Notes: generated by a model not told the origin, from the letters alone. Counted from the first letter of the stretch, positions 26,321-34,611 are shown. The stretch: DNA of 64,000 bases from Desulfotignum sp. (GCA_011390635.1 JAABSA010000002.1:62308-126307), one strand, 5' to 3'. Numbers and translations are program-made.

Positions 26321-27347
26321 TCCTGGTGACCAATCTCTTTTTTGCGGGACATCCAACGCCCTGGTTAAGCGCTTTTTGTCCCCTGCTGTATTTAACCGCC
26401 TGTGCCGGCTGAAAACAGACACAGGGTTCACCCTGGCCCGGGCCATCCGGTCCGGGCAGAAAAATGCGGATTCCAGTATCGGCATTTATGCCGGGGATGC
26501 CCAATGCTATACCCTGTTCAAAGAGATCTTCGAGCCGGTGATCACAGCCTATCACCAGATTACAGCACCTGCCTGCCATACCCGGAACCTGGCTTTTGTG
26601 GATCTTTTCGACCTGGACCCGGACAGGGATTTCATTCTTTCCGCCCGGGTGCGGGTGGCCAGAAATCTCGATGCAATGGCGTTTACCCCCCACATCAACC
26701 GTCAGGACAGGCAAATGGTGGAAAAACAGATTCTGGATGCGCTGCACAGCCTGTCTGCACCTTTGAAGGGATGCTACCATCCCATGGAAAAAATGGATCC
26801 CGGGCAGATCCGGGATCAGGCCCATACAGGCAAGGCATTTATCCCCGGAGACCGGTTCCAGGAAGACGCCGGCATCAACCGTGATTTTCCCCTGTCACGG
26901 GGGGTCTATACCAGTGAAGACAAAACATTCATGGTCTGGATCAATGAAGAAGACCATCTGCGGATCATCTGTCTTGAAAAAACAGGAGATCTGGGCCGGG
27001 TTTTCAACAAGCTTGTCCAGGCCCTGGATTGCCTTGGCAAAGCCCTTGTATTTGCCTCCGATCCCTGCCTGGGTTATCTGAACGCCTGCCCCACCAATAT
27101 CGGGACCGCCATGCGGGCCGGTGTCCATATCCGTCTGCCCAAATTGGAAAAACACCCCGGAGAACTGGAAAAAACAGCCCAAGCCCATGGCCTCCAGATC
27201 CGGGGAACCTTCGGAGAGAAAACCCGGGTGACCGGATCGGTGTTTGATATCAGCAACCGCCGCCGACTGGGTGTTTGTGAAACCCGTATCATCCAGGATC
27301 TTTACACCGGCATTGCGGCCCTCATGGAAAAAGAGAAAAAATTGTAG
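26310..27347 (+). CDS. Phosphagen (arginine/creatine-type) kinase
   Basis: 345 aa, full-length ATP:guanido phosphotransferase, not the short McsB type. The helical N-domain is followed by the catalytic domain with ILSARVRVARNL (phosphate-binding Args), VWINEEDHLRI (catalytic Glu as in NEEDHLR), and YLNACPTNIGTAMRAGVHIRLPKL with the active-site Cys. SVFDISNRRRLG follows. The loop normally RGTRGEHTE in arginine kinases reads RGTFGEKTR, losing the usual Arg and Glu. Guanidino substrate is therefore uncertain. Such kinases are rare in bacteria and known from some desulfobacteria and myxobacteria. Start at ATG 26310. Confidence 0.88.
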   Translation: MKADPGDQSLFCGTSNALVKRFLSPAVFNRLCRLKTDTGFTLARAIRSGQKNADSSIGIYAGDAQCYTLFKEIFEPVITAYHQITAPACHTRNLAFVDLFDLDPDRDFILSARVRVARNLDAMAFTPHINRQDRQMVEKQILDALHSLSAPLKGCYHPMEKMDPGQIRDQAHTGKAFIPGDRFQEDAGINRDFPLSRGVYTSEDKTFMVWINEEDHLRIICLEKTGDLGRVFNKLVQALDCLGKALVFASDPCLGYLNACPTNIGTAMRAGVHIRLPKLEKHPGELEKTAQAHGLQIRGTFGEKTRVTGSVFDISNRRRLGVCETRIIQDLYTGIAALMEKEKKL

Positions 27348-27421
27348 CGCCCTGGTTGCCATTCCCCTGACAGTACATATGGTAAAGTAAGGCAAAACTT
27401 ACAAAAAAAGGGGGTAGCACC

Positions 27422-28144
27422 ATGAAAACCATGCAGCATCTTGAAAAAGCAACCTTTGCAGGCGGATGTTTCTGGTGTATGGCATCTGCTTTTGAACCCC
27501 TTAATGGCGTAAAGAAAGTCATATCAGGATATACCGGCGGCCGCATAGAAAATCCTTCCCACCATGCGGTTGTCAGCGGTGAAACCGGGCACTTTTTATC
27601 CATTCAGATATGGTTCAACCCGAATACCATTTCCTATGGCACGCTGCTCACCTATTTTTTTCACCAGATTGACCCAGCAGACGATGGCGGCGCCTTTGTG
27701 GACAGAGGTCCCCAGTACCGCTCTGCTGTATTTTACCATACCCATGCCCAGAAAGAACTGGCACAAACCGCTGTTCATCGGATCAACCAGTCGAACATCT
27801 TTCAAAAACCCGTGGCCACCCGGGTAATGGCGGCACCTGTTTTTTTCAAGGCAGGTGACCGTCACCAGAATTATCATTTGAAAAACCAGACCAGGTTCCG
27901 GTTTTACAGGGCTGGTTCCGGCCGTGATCTGTTCATTGAAAAATTCTGGCAGAATGGCAACGAAGCAGTACTGGATCATCTTTTTTCACACAAGCATGTG
28001 ATCCACTATACCCAGGGTCATGAACATGAGCATGGACAAATTGACGGCATAAAACCCCGGTACAGCCCGGCGGCCCAGGAACCATTTTGGGAATATGGCC
28101 ATACAGACAGGCAGGACCAACGCAATGCCTGCCAGCACAATTGA
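27422..28144 (+). CDS. msrA: MsrA-like methionine sulfoxide reductase with altered active site
   Basis: GGCFWCMASAFEPLNGV carries the nucleophilic Cys; DRGPQYRSAVFYHT and HQNYHLKNQTRFRFYRAGSGRD are MsrA blocks. Counted from that Cys, the substrate-site Tyr (+31) is His and the catalytic Glu (+43, normally GHAE) is Leu (GHFLS); Asp and Tyr of DRGxQY are kept. The normal MsrA end is near FIEKFWQ; the frame continues ~65 residues antisense to ctaB (159-bp overlap) with no similarity, so it is probably a fortuitous read-on. AAGGGGG precedes ATG. Activity is doubtful. Confidence 0.75.
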   Translation: MKTMQHLEKATFAGGCFWCMASAFEPLNGVKKVISGYTGGRIENPSHHAVVSGETGHFLSIQIWFNPNTISYGTLLTYFFHQIDPADDGGAFVDRGPQYRSAVFYHTHAQKELAQTAVHRINQSNIFQKPVATRVMAAPVFFKAGDRHQNYHLKNQTRFRFYRAGSGRDLFIEKFWQNGNEAVLDHLFSHKHVIHYTQGHEHEHGQIDGIKPRYSPAAQEPFWEYGHTDRQDQRNACQHN

Positions 28145-28927
28145 GAATATGTCCGAAGCCAGGCTGCCTTTTATGACAAACAAAAAAACAGCCTGGCTGT
28201 AAAGACCGGTCCAGAGAAGGACCTGTATATTGTGTTCAGTGATGGTCCACATCCGACCCAATCTTGGAAATGCCATGGAGTGAACGTCCAGAGGCATCTG
28301 TCTTGCATCCAGCATCAGAAAATGGGGTACCTGCCAGATGCCCATTACCAGCATCAAAAGAAAAATCGTTTGAAATCCTGTATCACCAGTCTCCGGTATA
28401 CCTGCTGTCCATCCAATGGCCGGAGGCAGCATGCCGCATACAATCCCCGGCAAAACAGCCAGAACCGTCTTTTTTTTCAATGGGGTATACAGCCCGTTGT
28501 AGCAGACCAGGGCCAGTATCCCCAGCATCCAGGGCAGATTCTGGTGAAAACACAAAAACAATATTCCAAGCCCAGCCAAACTGCAGGCCGCTGCCAGAGC
28601 ACCCGCTGTGTTGACTGCTATTTTTTTTCGGGGAAGGATGCGGTTACAGGTTCTGACAAAATGGGTATCATATGTGCGGTCCTGGATATTGTTTCCCACA
28701 GCAGCCCCGGCCGCCAGCAGCCATACACCGGCGCCCAGAACCAGGGTATCCGCTCCCGGGCCGGCCATGGAAATCACATGGCCCAATACAGCGGACAAGG
28801 CAACATACAGCGTCAGGTGGGCTTTGGTGATCTCTGCTAACAGCTTCATCTTCGCTGCAGCATTGGCAGAACTGGCAGATATCGCCATAACGGCACTACC
28901 ACTCATCATCTTCTTGTATCCATTCAT
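27986..28927 (-). CDS. ctaB: UbiA-family prenyltransferase, heme O synthase (CtaB/CyoE) type
   Basis: 313 aa, about nine membrane segments. The Asp-rich motif NNIQDRTYDTHFVRTCNRILP matches protoheme farnesyltransferase (NxxxDxxxD) and YTPLKKKTVLAVLPGIVCGMLPPAIG the second one. Converts heme b to heme o for the oxidase. ATG at 28927 follows AAGGAGGAATTTG and lies inside the coxB end (32-bp overlap); the track start adds 11 residues. Last gene of the cox operon. Confidence 0.92.
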   Translation of the reverse strand: MNGYKKMMSGSAVMAISASSANAAAKMKLLAEITKAHLTLYVALSAVLGHVISMAGPGADTLVLGAGVWLLAAGAAVGNNIQDRTYDTHFVRTCNRILPRKKIAVNTAGALAAACSLAGLGILFLCFHQNLPWMLGILALVCYNGLYTPLKKKTVLAVLPGIVCGMLPPAIGWTAGIPETGDTGFQTIFLLMLVMGIWQVPHFLMLDARQMPLDVHSMAFPRLGRMWTITEHNIQVLLWTGLYSQAVFLFVIKGSLASDIFSIVLAGIALVLPVCMAIFPKWFLGRRAVPGFYAVNLSMLMFMTLGIVDHMLV

Positions 28928-29507
28928 CAAATTCCTCCTTGGACACCACCTCGACCACACCGGTCATGTCTGCGTGTCCCACACCACAAAATTCCGTGCA
29001 CTGAAAAAAATATTGTCCGGTCTTTTCAGGCAGAAACCAGGCATAGGTGTTGATGCCTTTGACAGCATCCACCTTGACCCGGAATGCCGGGATAAACAGG
29101 CTGTGGATCACATCTGCGGAGGTAACATTGAGCTTCACCGGTGTGTTCAACGGCACCAGAATTTCATTTTCAGTTTCCTTGCCATTGGCATAGATGAAAA
29201 TCCAGGAAAAAGACTGGGCAATCACATCGATCTCCATGGCATCGTCAGGCACATTGCGCAAACCGGTATATGCCTGCCATCCGGACACGAACATGGCCAG
29301 GGCAATAAAGGTGGGAATAAAGACCCAGGCTGTTTCCAAAACCCAGTTTCCCCGGATATCAGCCGGCACCGGATGCCTGGTCCTGCGGTAGCGGATGACA
29401 AAATAAATCATCACAAGGGTGATGGCAAACAAGAAAACAAAGGAAAATCCTATGATAAAATAAAAGGATCTGTCCACCAGGGCAACCGGATTTATCATAT
29501 CATTCAT
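28896..29507 (-). CDS. coxB: Cytochrome c oxidase subunit II with CuA site
   Basis: 203 aa: two membrane helices (residues ~15-40, 57-80), then a periplasmic cupredoxin domain. CuA ligands are complete: H in DVIHSLFIPAF and CTEFCGVGHADM (C-x3-C-x3-H-x2-M). The aromatic patch reads QSFSWIF instead of QWxWxF. No heme c-binding CxxCH, so it is not a caa3 type. Overlaps ctaB and follows cox4 by 8 bp. Confidence 0.95.
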   Translation of the reverse strand: MNDMINPVALVDRSFYFIIGFSFVFLFAITLVMIYFVIRYRRTRHPVPADIRGNWVLETAWVFIPTFIALAMFVSGWQAYTGLRNVPDDAMEIDVIAQSFSWIFIYANGKETENEILVPLNTPVKLNVTSADVIHSLFIPAFRVKVDAVKGINTYAWFLPEKTGQYFFQCTEFCGVGHADMTGVVEVVSKEEFDEWIQEDDEW

Positions 29508-29515
29508 CTTTTACC

Positions 29516-29797
29516 TCACCTGAATGCAACGTCCCAGAAAATAAAACCGATCATAATGGCTAAAAACAACACCGTGGACACAAAAGACCATACCACGGCC
29601 CTGCCTTCAAATTTCATGTGCATGAACACCACCAGCACCAGACCAGCCTTGGTTGATGCGATCATCAGGGCGATCCAGACATTCATCCATCCCAGGTCGA
29701 TATAGGATGCCCCCACCGTCACAGCGGTCAGTACCAGCAAGGCCCCCAGAACAAGCCCCAGGGTTTTGTATGCAACTATGTGGGATTCGGTTTCCAT
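29516..29797 (-). CDS. Cytochrome c oxidase subunit IV (prokaryotic, CtaF-like)
   Basis: 93 aa with three hydrophobic helices: LGLVLGALLVLTAVTVGASY, NVWIALMIASTKAGLVLVVFMHMKFEG and FVSTVLFLAIMIGFIFWDVAF. The central KAGLVLVVFMHMKFE is the family hallmark. ATG at 29797 with AAAGGAG 7 nt upstream; the track start at 29884 overlaps coxC. Accessory assembly or stability subunit. Confidence 0.9.
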   Translation of the reverse strand: METESHIVAYKTLGLVLGALLVLTAVTVGASYIDLGWMNVWIALMIASTKAGLVLVVFMHMKFEGRAVVWSFVSTVLFLAIMIGFIFWDVAFR

Positions 29798-29811
29798 GCA
29801 AGGCTCCTTTA

Positions 29812-30402
29812 TCAGACCACCAGATAAAACAAGGGAAAAATAAATATCCACACCAGGTCCACCAGGTGCCAGTAAAGTCCGCAATTGTCCAGCAGTGCAT
29901 CATTTTTAGACGTGATTTTCTGCTTTTGGACCAGCACAAGGCTTACGGACAGCAGTGTCATGCCGATGACAATGTGAAGCCCGTGAAGTCCTGTAATCAC
30001 ATAGTAAAGACCAAAAAACAGGTTCTGTCCTGCCGGTCCGTCCACCAGTTTTTCCGCACCTGGATATATTCCGAGAGCGATCTTGTGGCCCCATTCAAAA
30101 TATTTGTTCACCAGAAAAATCCCGCCACATCCCAATGCACCCCCAAGGCCGGCCAGTGCGATTTTTTTGTGGTCTTTGCGCACCGCTGTAATACTGGCCG
30201 CCACAAAGAAGCTGGACACCAGCAGGATAATGGTGTTGATCACCCCGAAAACCCGGTCCAGCTCCTTTGCACCGGCAATAAAATCCTGCGTATACCTGGC
30301 AAAATACACTGCGTACAGCACAAACAATGCGCCGAACAAAATGATTTCCGTGTACAGGAAAAGCCACATCCCCAGTTTTTTGCCGGTCTGGTCAGTCTGC
30401 AC
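29812..30402 (-). CDS. coxC: Cytochrome c oxidase subunit III
   Basis: 196 aa with five membrane segments. KKLGMWLFLYTEIILFGALFVLY and the late LYYVITGLHGLHIVIGMTLL / GLYWHLVDLVWIFIFPLFYLV are subunit III marks. The track start (30546) lies far inside coxA. The only sensible start is GTG at 30402, 8 bp after the coxA stop, with GGGAG upstream. Short five-helix form common with A2-type oxidases. Confidence 0.92.
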   Translation of the reverse strand: MQTDQTGKKLGMWLFLYTEIILFGALFVLYAVYFARYTQDFIAGAKELDRVFGVINTIILLVSSFFVAASITAVRKDHKKIALAGLGGALGCGGIFLVNKYFEWGHKIALGIYPGAEKLVDGPAGQNLFFGLYYVITGLHGLHIVIGMTLLSVSLVLVQKQKITSKNDALLDNCGLYWHLVDLVWIFIFPLFYLVV

Positions 30403-30409
30403 AGTTAAT

Positions 30410-32044
30410 TCAGGCTCCCTCTGACTTGTTGGCAGGTGTATCCACGATCCCGCTAAAATCATAGGGGTAGACCATGATTTTTGGTTTTTGCACAAAATTA
30501 TGCAAAGGCGGCGGAGACGGAATGGTCCACTCCAAAGTGACCCCACCCCAGGGATTGGATTCCATGTCTCTTTTTTTTCTCAAAGAAGCAAAAAGGTTGG
30601 CCATCATAAGCCCGATCCCGAGAATCATGAACAAAGCACCGAATCCGGCAAAAAAATTGCCGCCTGCATACTGGGGCAGATAATCATAGTACCGCCGGGG
30701 CATGCCCTGGAGGCCCAAAATGAACATGGGCACATAATGAAACATGAATCCGCCGGTCACAAGTATGGCGGCGATATAGGCTTTTGTAAAATCATACATC
30801 CGGCCGAACATTTTGGGCCACCAGTAATGCAGGGCCGCAAAAAAGGCAAATCCCGTGCCCCCGAACATGGTAAAATGAAAATGGGCCACCACAAAATGGG
30901 TGTCATGGACATGGATATTCGCACCAGCCGCCCCCAGTACAAGGCCGGTGAGGCCTCCCACGGAAAACAGATAAATAAAGCACAAAGACAAAAACAGCGG
31001 CGGGGTCATCTGTATGGCTCCCTTGTACAGGGTGGCAACCCAGGAAAACACCTTGATGGCAGAAGGAATGGCCACCACAAATGTGAGCAGGGAAAACACG
31101 AACACGGCTGTATCGCTCATGCCGCTGGTGTACATGTGGTGTGCCCACACCAGGGAACCGGCGATGGCAATGGCCAGAGACGAGGCGACAATGGCCTTGT
31201 ATCCGAAAATGGATTTTCTGGCGAAAACCGGAATGATTTCTGAAATAACCCCCATGCCCGGCAGTATCATGATATACACCGCCGGGTGGGAATACATCCA
31301 GAACAGATGCTGATACAAGATGGGATCCCCGCCCCTGGCCGGATCAAACAGACCCACATTGAAAAACCGTTCCATCATGACCAGCACCAGGGTGATGGTA
31401 ACAACAGGCGTGGCCAGCAGCTGGACCCAGGCGGTGGCATACAGGCTCCAGGTGAACAACGGAATCTGAAGCCATCCCATGGCCTTATCACGCATTTTAT
31501 GCACCGTTGTGATGAAATTCAGCCCGGTGAGCATGGAGGAGAATCCCAGGATAAAGGCGGCAAATACGGCTGTGGACACATTGGTGTTGGTGGAAATGGA
31601 AAACGGCACATAAAAGGTCCACCCGGTATCGGCAAACCCGTCTGAAAAAAGAGAAAAAATAGCAACCACCCCGCCGGCCATATACAAATACCAGGACAAC
31701 AGGTTCAGTTTTGGAAAATATACATCATCTGTCCCGATATGTATGGGCAGGAAAAAATTGCCGAAAACTGCAGGCAGTGCCGGTATGATAAACAAAAAAA
31801 TCATGATGACCCCGTGGAGGGTAAAAGCTGAGTTATACAGATCAGCAGACAGAACCGTTTCTCCGGGAAACATGAGTTCCAGGCGCAGTATTCCGCCTAA
31901 CAGAACCGCCACAAGAAACCAGAACATTATGGCGTACAGATACATCAATCCGATACGCTTGTGATCCAGGGTAAACAGCCATGACCAGATACCGGTGAAA
32001 CGCGCTGGTTCGGGTGTTTCAAAAAATGATTTGACAACTTCCAT
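30410..32044 (-). CDS. coxA: Cytochrome c oxidase subunit I, A2 type
   Basis: 544 aa, 12 membrane helices. Visible are SAFTLHGVIMIFLF (low-spin heme His) and FWMYSHPAVYIMILPGMGVISEI in helix VI. WAHHMYTSGM supplies the CuB His pair and HDTHFVVAHFHFTMFGG the heme a3/a ligands. Helix VI has YSHPAVY in place of GHPEVY, so the proton-channel Glu is replaced by the Tyr-Ser pair of A2-type heme-copper oxidases. Reduces O2 with electrons from cytochrome c. In a sulfate reducer it most likely serves O2 protection. First oxidase structural gene after sco. Confidence 0.97.
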   Translation of the reverse strand: MEVVKSFFETPEPARFTGIWSWLFTLDHKRIGLMYLYAIMFWFLVAVLLGGILRLELMFPGETVLSADLYNSAFTLHGVIMIFLFIIPALPAVFGNFFLPIHIGTDDVYFPKLNLLSWYLYMAGGVVAIFSLFSDGFADTGWTFYVPFSISTNTNVSTAVFAAFILGFSSMLTGLNFITTVHKMRDKAMGWLQIPLFTWSLYATAWVQLLATPVVTITLVLVMMERFFNVGLFDPARGGDPILYQHLFWMYSHPAVYIMILPGMGVISEIIPVFARKSIFGYKAIVASSLAIAIAGSLVWAHHMYTSGMSDTAVFVFSLLTFVVAIPSAIKVFSWVATLYKGAIQMTPPLFLSLCFIYLFSVGGLTGLVLGAAGANIHVHDTHFVVAHFHFTMFGGTGFAFFAALHYWWPKMFGRMYDFTKAYIAAILVTGGFMFHYVPMFILGLQGMPRRYYDYLPQYAGGNFFAGFGALFMILGIGLMMANLFASLRKKRDMESNPWGGVTLEWTIPSPPPLHNFVQKPKIMVYPYDFSGIVDTPANKSEGA

Positions 32045-32106
32045 GACAGCCTCGCAAAGGGTTCAAAACCAGTGGGGACATGCCCGACAAAAAACGCTAA
32101 AAAAAC

Positions 32107-33084
32107 CTACTGCTTTTTGCCTGCGTGTTTGTGTTTTTTTGACGGCCGAAGCAAAAACACCACAAAGCCTGCCAGCAGTGCCAGGATGACTGTTCCAGTT
32201 ATCCTGAACAATTTAAACACATAGGTTTTATTTTCAGGATCATAGTCAAAACAAAACGAGAGCACCCTGCGTTTTATGGAAATACCGGGTTCGCCTTTCT
32301 GTGCTTCCTGCAACGCCATCCCCAGGTCAAAGGGCAGAAAACCCGGGCCGTAAAGATACCGGATGATTTTTCCATCCTTTGCCAGCACCACCAGTACATT
32401 GGGGTGGATGTAAAAATGTTCTCTTTTTTTAATGAAAAAATATCCCAGAGAATCGGTCACCCTGCGGATATTTTCCTGGTCACCGGTGAGATAATACCAG
32501 TTTTCCATGGGAAATTCGCGCTGGATCAGGTTGGCATAATTTTTTTTGGCTGCACTTGCATGGGATGGATCTTCATCATCTGAAAAACTTAAGGTGATGA
32601 CATTGAAATCCTCACCCGGCTGCTGTCCCACCTTGTTCAGAGCCTTTGCCAGATCCGCCTGAAGAAAACTGCACACCGAGGGACACAGAAACCATATGGG
32701 CAGCACCACCACGGGTTTGTCAAATATTGCTGCCATTTCCACAATCCTGCCGGTGGCATCTGAAAACCGTGCCCCAAGATCAATATACTGGCCCAGCCGC
32801 TCCTGAACTTTGACCTGGTCGGCCAGATCCTGGCCCTGGTCCTCTACCTCCATGACCATTTTTCCATGATCATGTTGCTTATCCGATTGTTTTGCACCCG
32901 ACTGGTGTGCATCAGAATGATCAGCCTCATCAGGACCGGTATCATTCAGGCCTGCATGATCGTGGGTATGCAGGTCCGACTTTTCACTGCCGGCAGCCAT
33001 CACATGACAGGAAAATATTAGCATAACGCATAGAACACAAACGGCGGGCAGGCGCAGCCCACATATTTTTTGAAACCGGATCAT
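32107..33084 (-). CDS. SCO1/SenC copper chaperone, membrane-anchored
   Basis: 325 aa. N-terminal signal/anchor (LPAVCVLCVMLIFSCHVMAA), then a His/Asp-rich stretch (HTHDHAGLNDTG...HSDAHQSGAKQSDKQHDHG) likely to bind copper. The thioredoxin-like SCO domain has VLPIWFLCPSVCSFLQ (C-x3-C) and the distal His in YIHPNVLVVLAKDG. A C-terminal membrane helix (ITGTVILALLAGFVVFLL) ends in basic residues. It loads copper into CuA of the adjacent oxidase. Overlaps the DOMON gene by 4 bp (ATGA). Confidence 0.93.
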   Translation of the reverse strand: MIRFQKICGLRLPAVCVLCVMLIFSCHVMAAGSEKSDLHTHDHAGLNDTGPDEADHSDAHQSGAKQSDKQHDHGKMVMEVEDQGQDLADQVKVQERLGQYIDLGARFSDATGRIVEMAAIFDKPVVVLPIWFLCPSVCSFLQADLAKALNKVGQQPGEDFNVITLSFSDDEDPSHASAAKKNYANLIQREFPMENWYYLTGDQENIRRVTDSLGYFFIKKREHFYIHPNVLVVLAKDGKIIRYLYGPGFLPFDLGMALQEAQKGEPGISIKRRVLSFCFDYDPENKTYVFKLFRITGTVILALLAGFVVFLLRPSKKHKHAGKKQ

Positions 33085-33620
33085 TTCACCTGTACAGTTT
33101 CACCTGTGGCAAAATTAATATCATAGACCGCACGATACCGGTGGGTGGTGCGGAAGGAATCACGTCCTGTGCCGTAGGCAATCATGACACGGGTCATTTT
33201 ATCGGTATGAATGGGTTTATCCCATTGTTCCGCAGCTCCAAGGGAAAGGGAAAAAGAAATGGTGGTGACACCGTCTGTTTCAGTGCCTTCAGGATTTATC
33301 ACATGGTTCTCACCCCCCAGTTTTTCGTCCGGAGAATGACCCCTCTTACTGTCGGCATAATGGTCCTCAATCTTGACTTTGCCATTTTTCACCGCACCAA
33401 TGATAATATCTGCCCCGCCCATCGCATCTTCCGGATCAATGCCAATGGCCACCCAGCCAGTCGTTTGGGCGGACAATTGCATGTGGATCCGGTCTCCTTC
33501 CAGGGTCCAGGAAACCGTCATATCTTTCGTTTCCAGTTTGTGGGCATAATCTGCTGCAAAAAGGTTCCCGGAAAGAATTACTGCTGCCGCCAATACCATT
33601 ACTCCGATTTTTCGTATCAT
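33081..33620 (-). CDS. Exported DOMON-domain protein
   Basis: 179 aa. Sec signal peptide (MVLAAAVILSGNLFAA), then one DOMON domain: VSWTLEGDRIHMQLSAQTTGWVAIGIDPEDAMGGADIIIGAV and TRVMIAYGTGRDSF. DOMON domains bind heme b or sugars; here a periplasmic heme or electron-transfer role beside the oxidase is plausible. Good AAGGA before ATG. Coupled to sco. Confidence 0.85.
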   Translation of the reverse strand: MIRKIGVMVLAAAVILSGNLFAADYAHKLETKDMTVSWTLEGDRIHMQLSAQTTGWVAIGIDPEDAMGGADIIIGAVKNGKVKIEDHYADSKRGHSPDEKLGGENHVINPEGTETDGVTTISFSLSLGAAEQWDKPIHTDKMTRVMIAYGTGRDSFRTTHRYRAVYDINFATGETVQVK

Positions 33621-33716
33621 TTTGTCATTCCTTATATTCTGTAATCATCTATTCTGTCATCGTCCTTACATATTTTGTATGATCTTGAAAATTATTGCAT
33701 ATCTGTCTAAAACACC

Positions 33717-34142
33717 TTACCCGTATTGCAGTTCACCACCTGAAAAGCCCAGGGCGATGGCAATCAGAACCAGCAGCAGATAAAATCCGGTGTACCTGTC
33801 CAGTTTTCTATTTTCGGGATCATCCTTGATGGCGACCACCAGCAGCACAATGGTCAGCACTGCGGCCAGCACCATTTTCAATACAATCAAAAACTCCCAA
33901 ACCCCGCCATACCTGTACTGCCAATCAAGGTATCCGGTAAATACAGTGGGCGCCACCCCCAAAAGTGCCAGGATGACACAATGATATCCGGTTCTTGCCA
34001 GCACCTTTAATCGCGGCAGAAATGAAGCCAGACGGAAGACAACAGCGCCCATAACCAATCCCATGGGAACATGGGTCAAGGCAGGATGGACGGGGTGGGT
34101 AAAACCGATCTTGTTGAGGAATTCAAAAATAATTTCAGTCAT
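33717..34142 (-). CDS. DUF2231-type membrane protein
   Basis: 141 aa with four hydrophobic helices. THPVHPALTHVPMGLVMGAVVF near the N-terminus is typical of DUF2231 and supplies His residues that could bind heme or metal; YLDWQYRYGG follows. Function unknown, often found with cytochromes. First gene of the block that continues to the cox genes, 96 bp before the DOMON gene. Confidence 0.75.
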   Translation of the reverse strand: MTEIIFEFLNKIGFTHPVHPALTHVPMGLVMGAVVFRLASFLPRLKVLARTGYHCVILALLGVAPTVFTGYLDWQYRYGGVWEFLIVLKMVLAAVLTIVLLVVAIKDDPENRKLDRYTGFYLLLVLIAIALGFSGGELQYG

Positions 34143-34153
34143 GGAATCACCTT

Positions 34154-34167
34154 TTGATTGTTATCAT
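34154..34167. promoter_or_regulatory. FNR/CRP-type box before the cox block
   Basis: TTGATTGTTATCAT differs from the FNR consensus TTGATNNNNATCAA by the last base only. It lies 12 bp before the DUF2231 start, near its predicted transcription start, a position that would favour repression. A 12-bp palindrome TTGCAATTGCAA (34189-34200) supplies -35 elements for both directions. Confidence 0.35.
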
Positions 34168-34194
34168 GGTTTAAAGTAAGCTGGTTTTTTGCAA

Positions 34195-34223
34195 TTGCAA
34201 TAAAAATATTGTATCTTTACTAT
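34195..34223 (+). promoter_or_regulatory. Predicted promoter of the SelW-like gene
   Basis: TTGCAA, 17-nt spacer, TACTAT, ending 57 bp before the ATG. Divergent from the DUF2231/cox promoter and sharing the TTGCAATTGCAA palindrome. Confidence 0.5.
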
Positions 34224-34279
34224 ATTCAGCATGAGATCACAACTGAATTTCTACACCACAATATCTAAGGAGGTAACCC

Positions 34280-34507
34280 ATGGAAATCACCATCACCTAT
34301 TGCTCGGTATGAAACTACCAGCCACGGGCTGCCGGTCTGGCAGACGACATACAAAAGGCATTGAATATCATCCCGAACCTGGTTCCGGGCAGCAATGGGG
34401 TATATGACATAACAGCCGGTGAAAAAACAGTTTTTTCAAAACACAAAGCCGGCCGGTTTCCGCAAAATCAGGAAATTATTGAGCAGCTGAGACAGCAGGT
34501 GTCATGA
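34280..34507 (+). CDS. Rdx/SelW-like selenoprotein (CxxU)
   Basis: Absent from the ORF track because codon 11 is TGA (34310-34312). Read as selenocysteine the product is 75 aa: MEITITYCSVUNYQPRAAGL..., the CxxU redox motif of the SelT/SelW/SelH (Rdx) family at the end of strand 1. It continues with the usual GVYDITAGEKTVFSKHKAGRFPQNQEIIEQL (family: G-xF-x-V-x-x-dG-x-xlfSk-x-x-x-GRFP). AAGGAGG lies 4 nt before ATG. A hairpin with a G-starting loop follows the UGA. Thioredoxin-like fold; likely a thiol redox protein. Its position divergent from the oxidase block suggests an oxidative-stress role. Confidence 0.9.
34329..34343 (+). promoter_or_regulatory. Putative bacterial SECIS hairpin of the SelW-like gene
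   Basis: CTGCC GGTCT GGCAG, beginning 16 nt after the UGA. The 5-nt apical loop starts GGU, as in bacterial SECIS elements read by SelB. Confidence 0.65.
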
Positions 34508-34611
34508 AAAGACTATTCGCCGTGTTTGCAGCAGCAAAAAACCTGGTGACATATCATAGCGATATATAAACGGTACCTGCTTTTGCCGATCCACCTGTTG
34601 GCTGTAAAACC

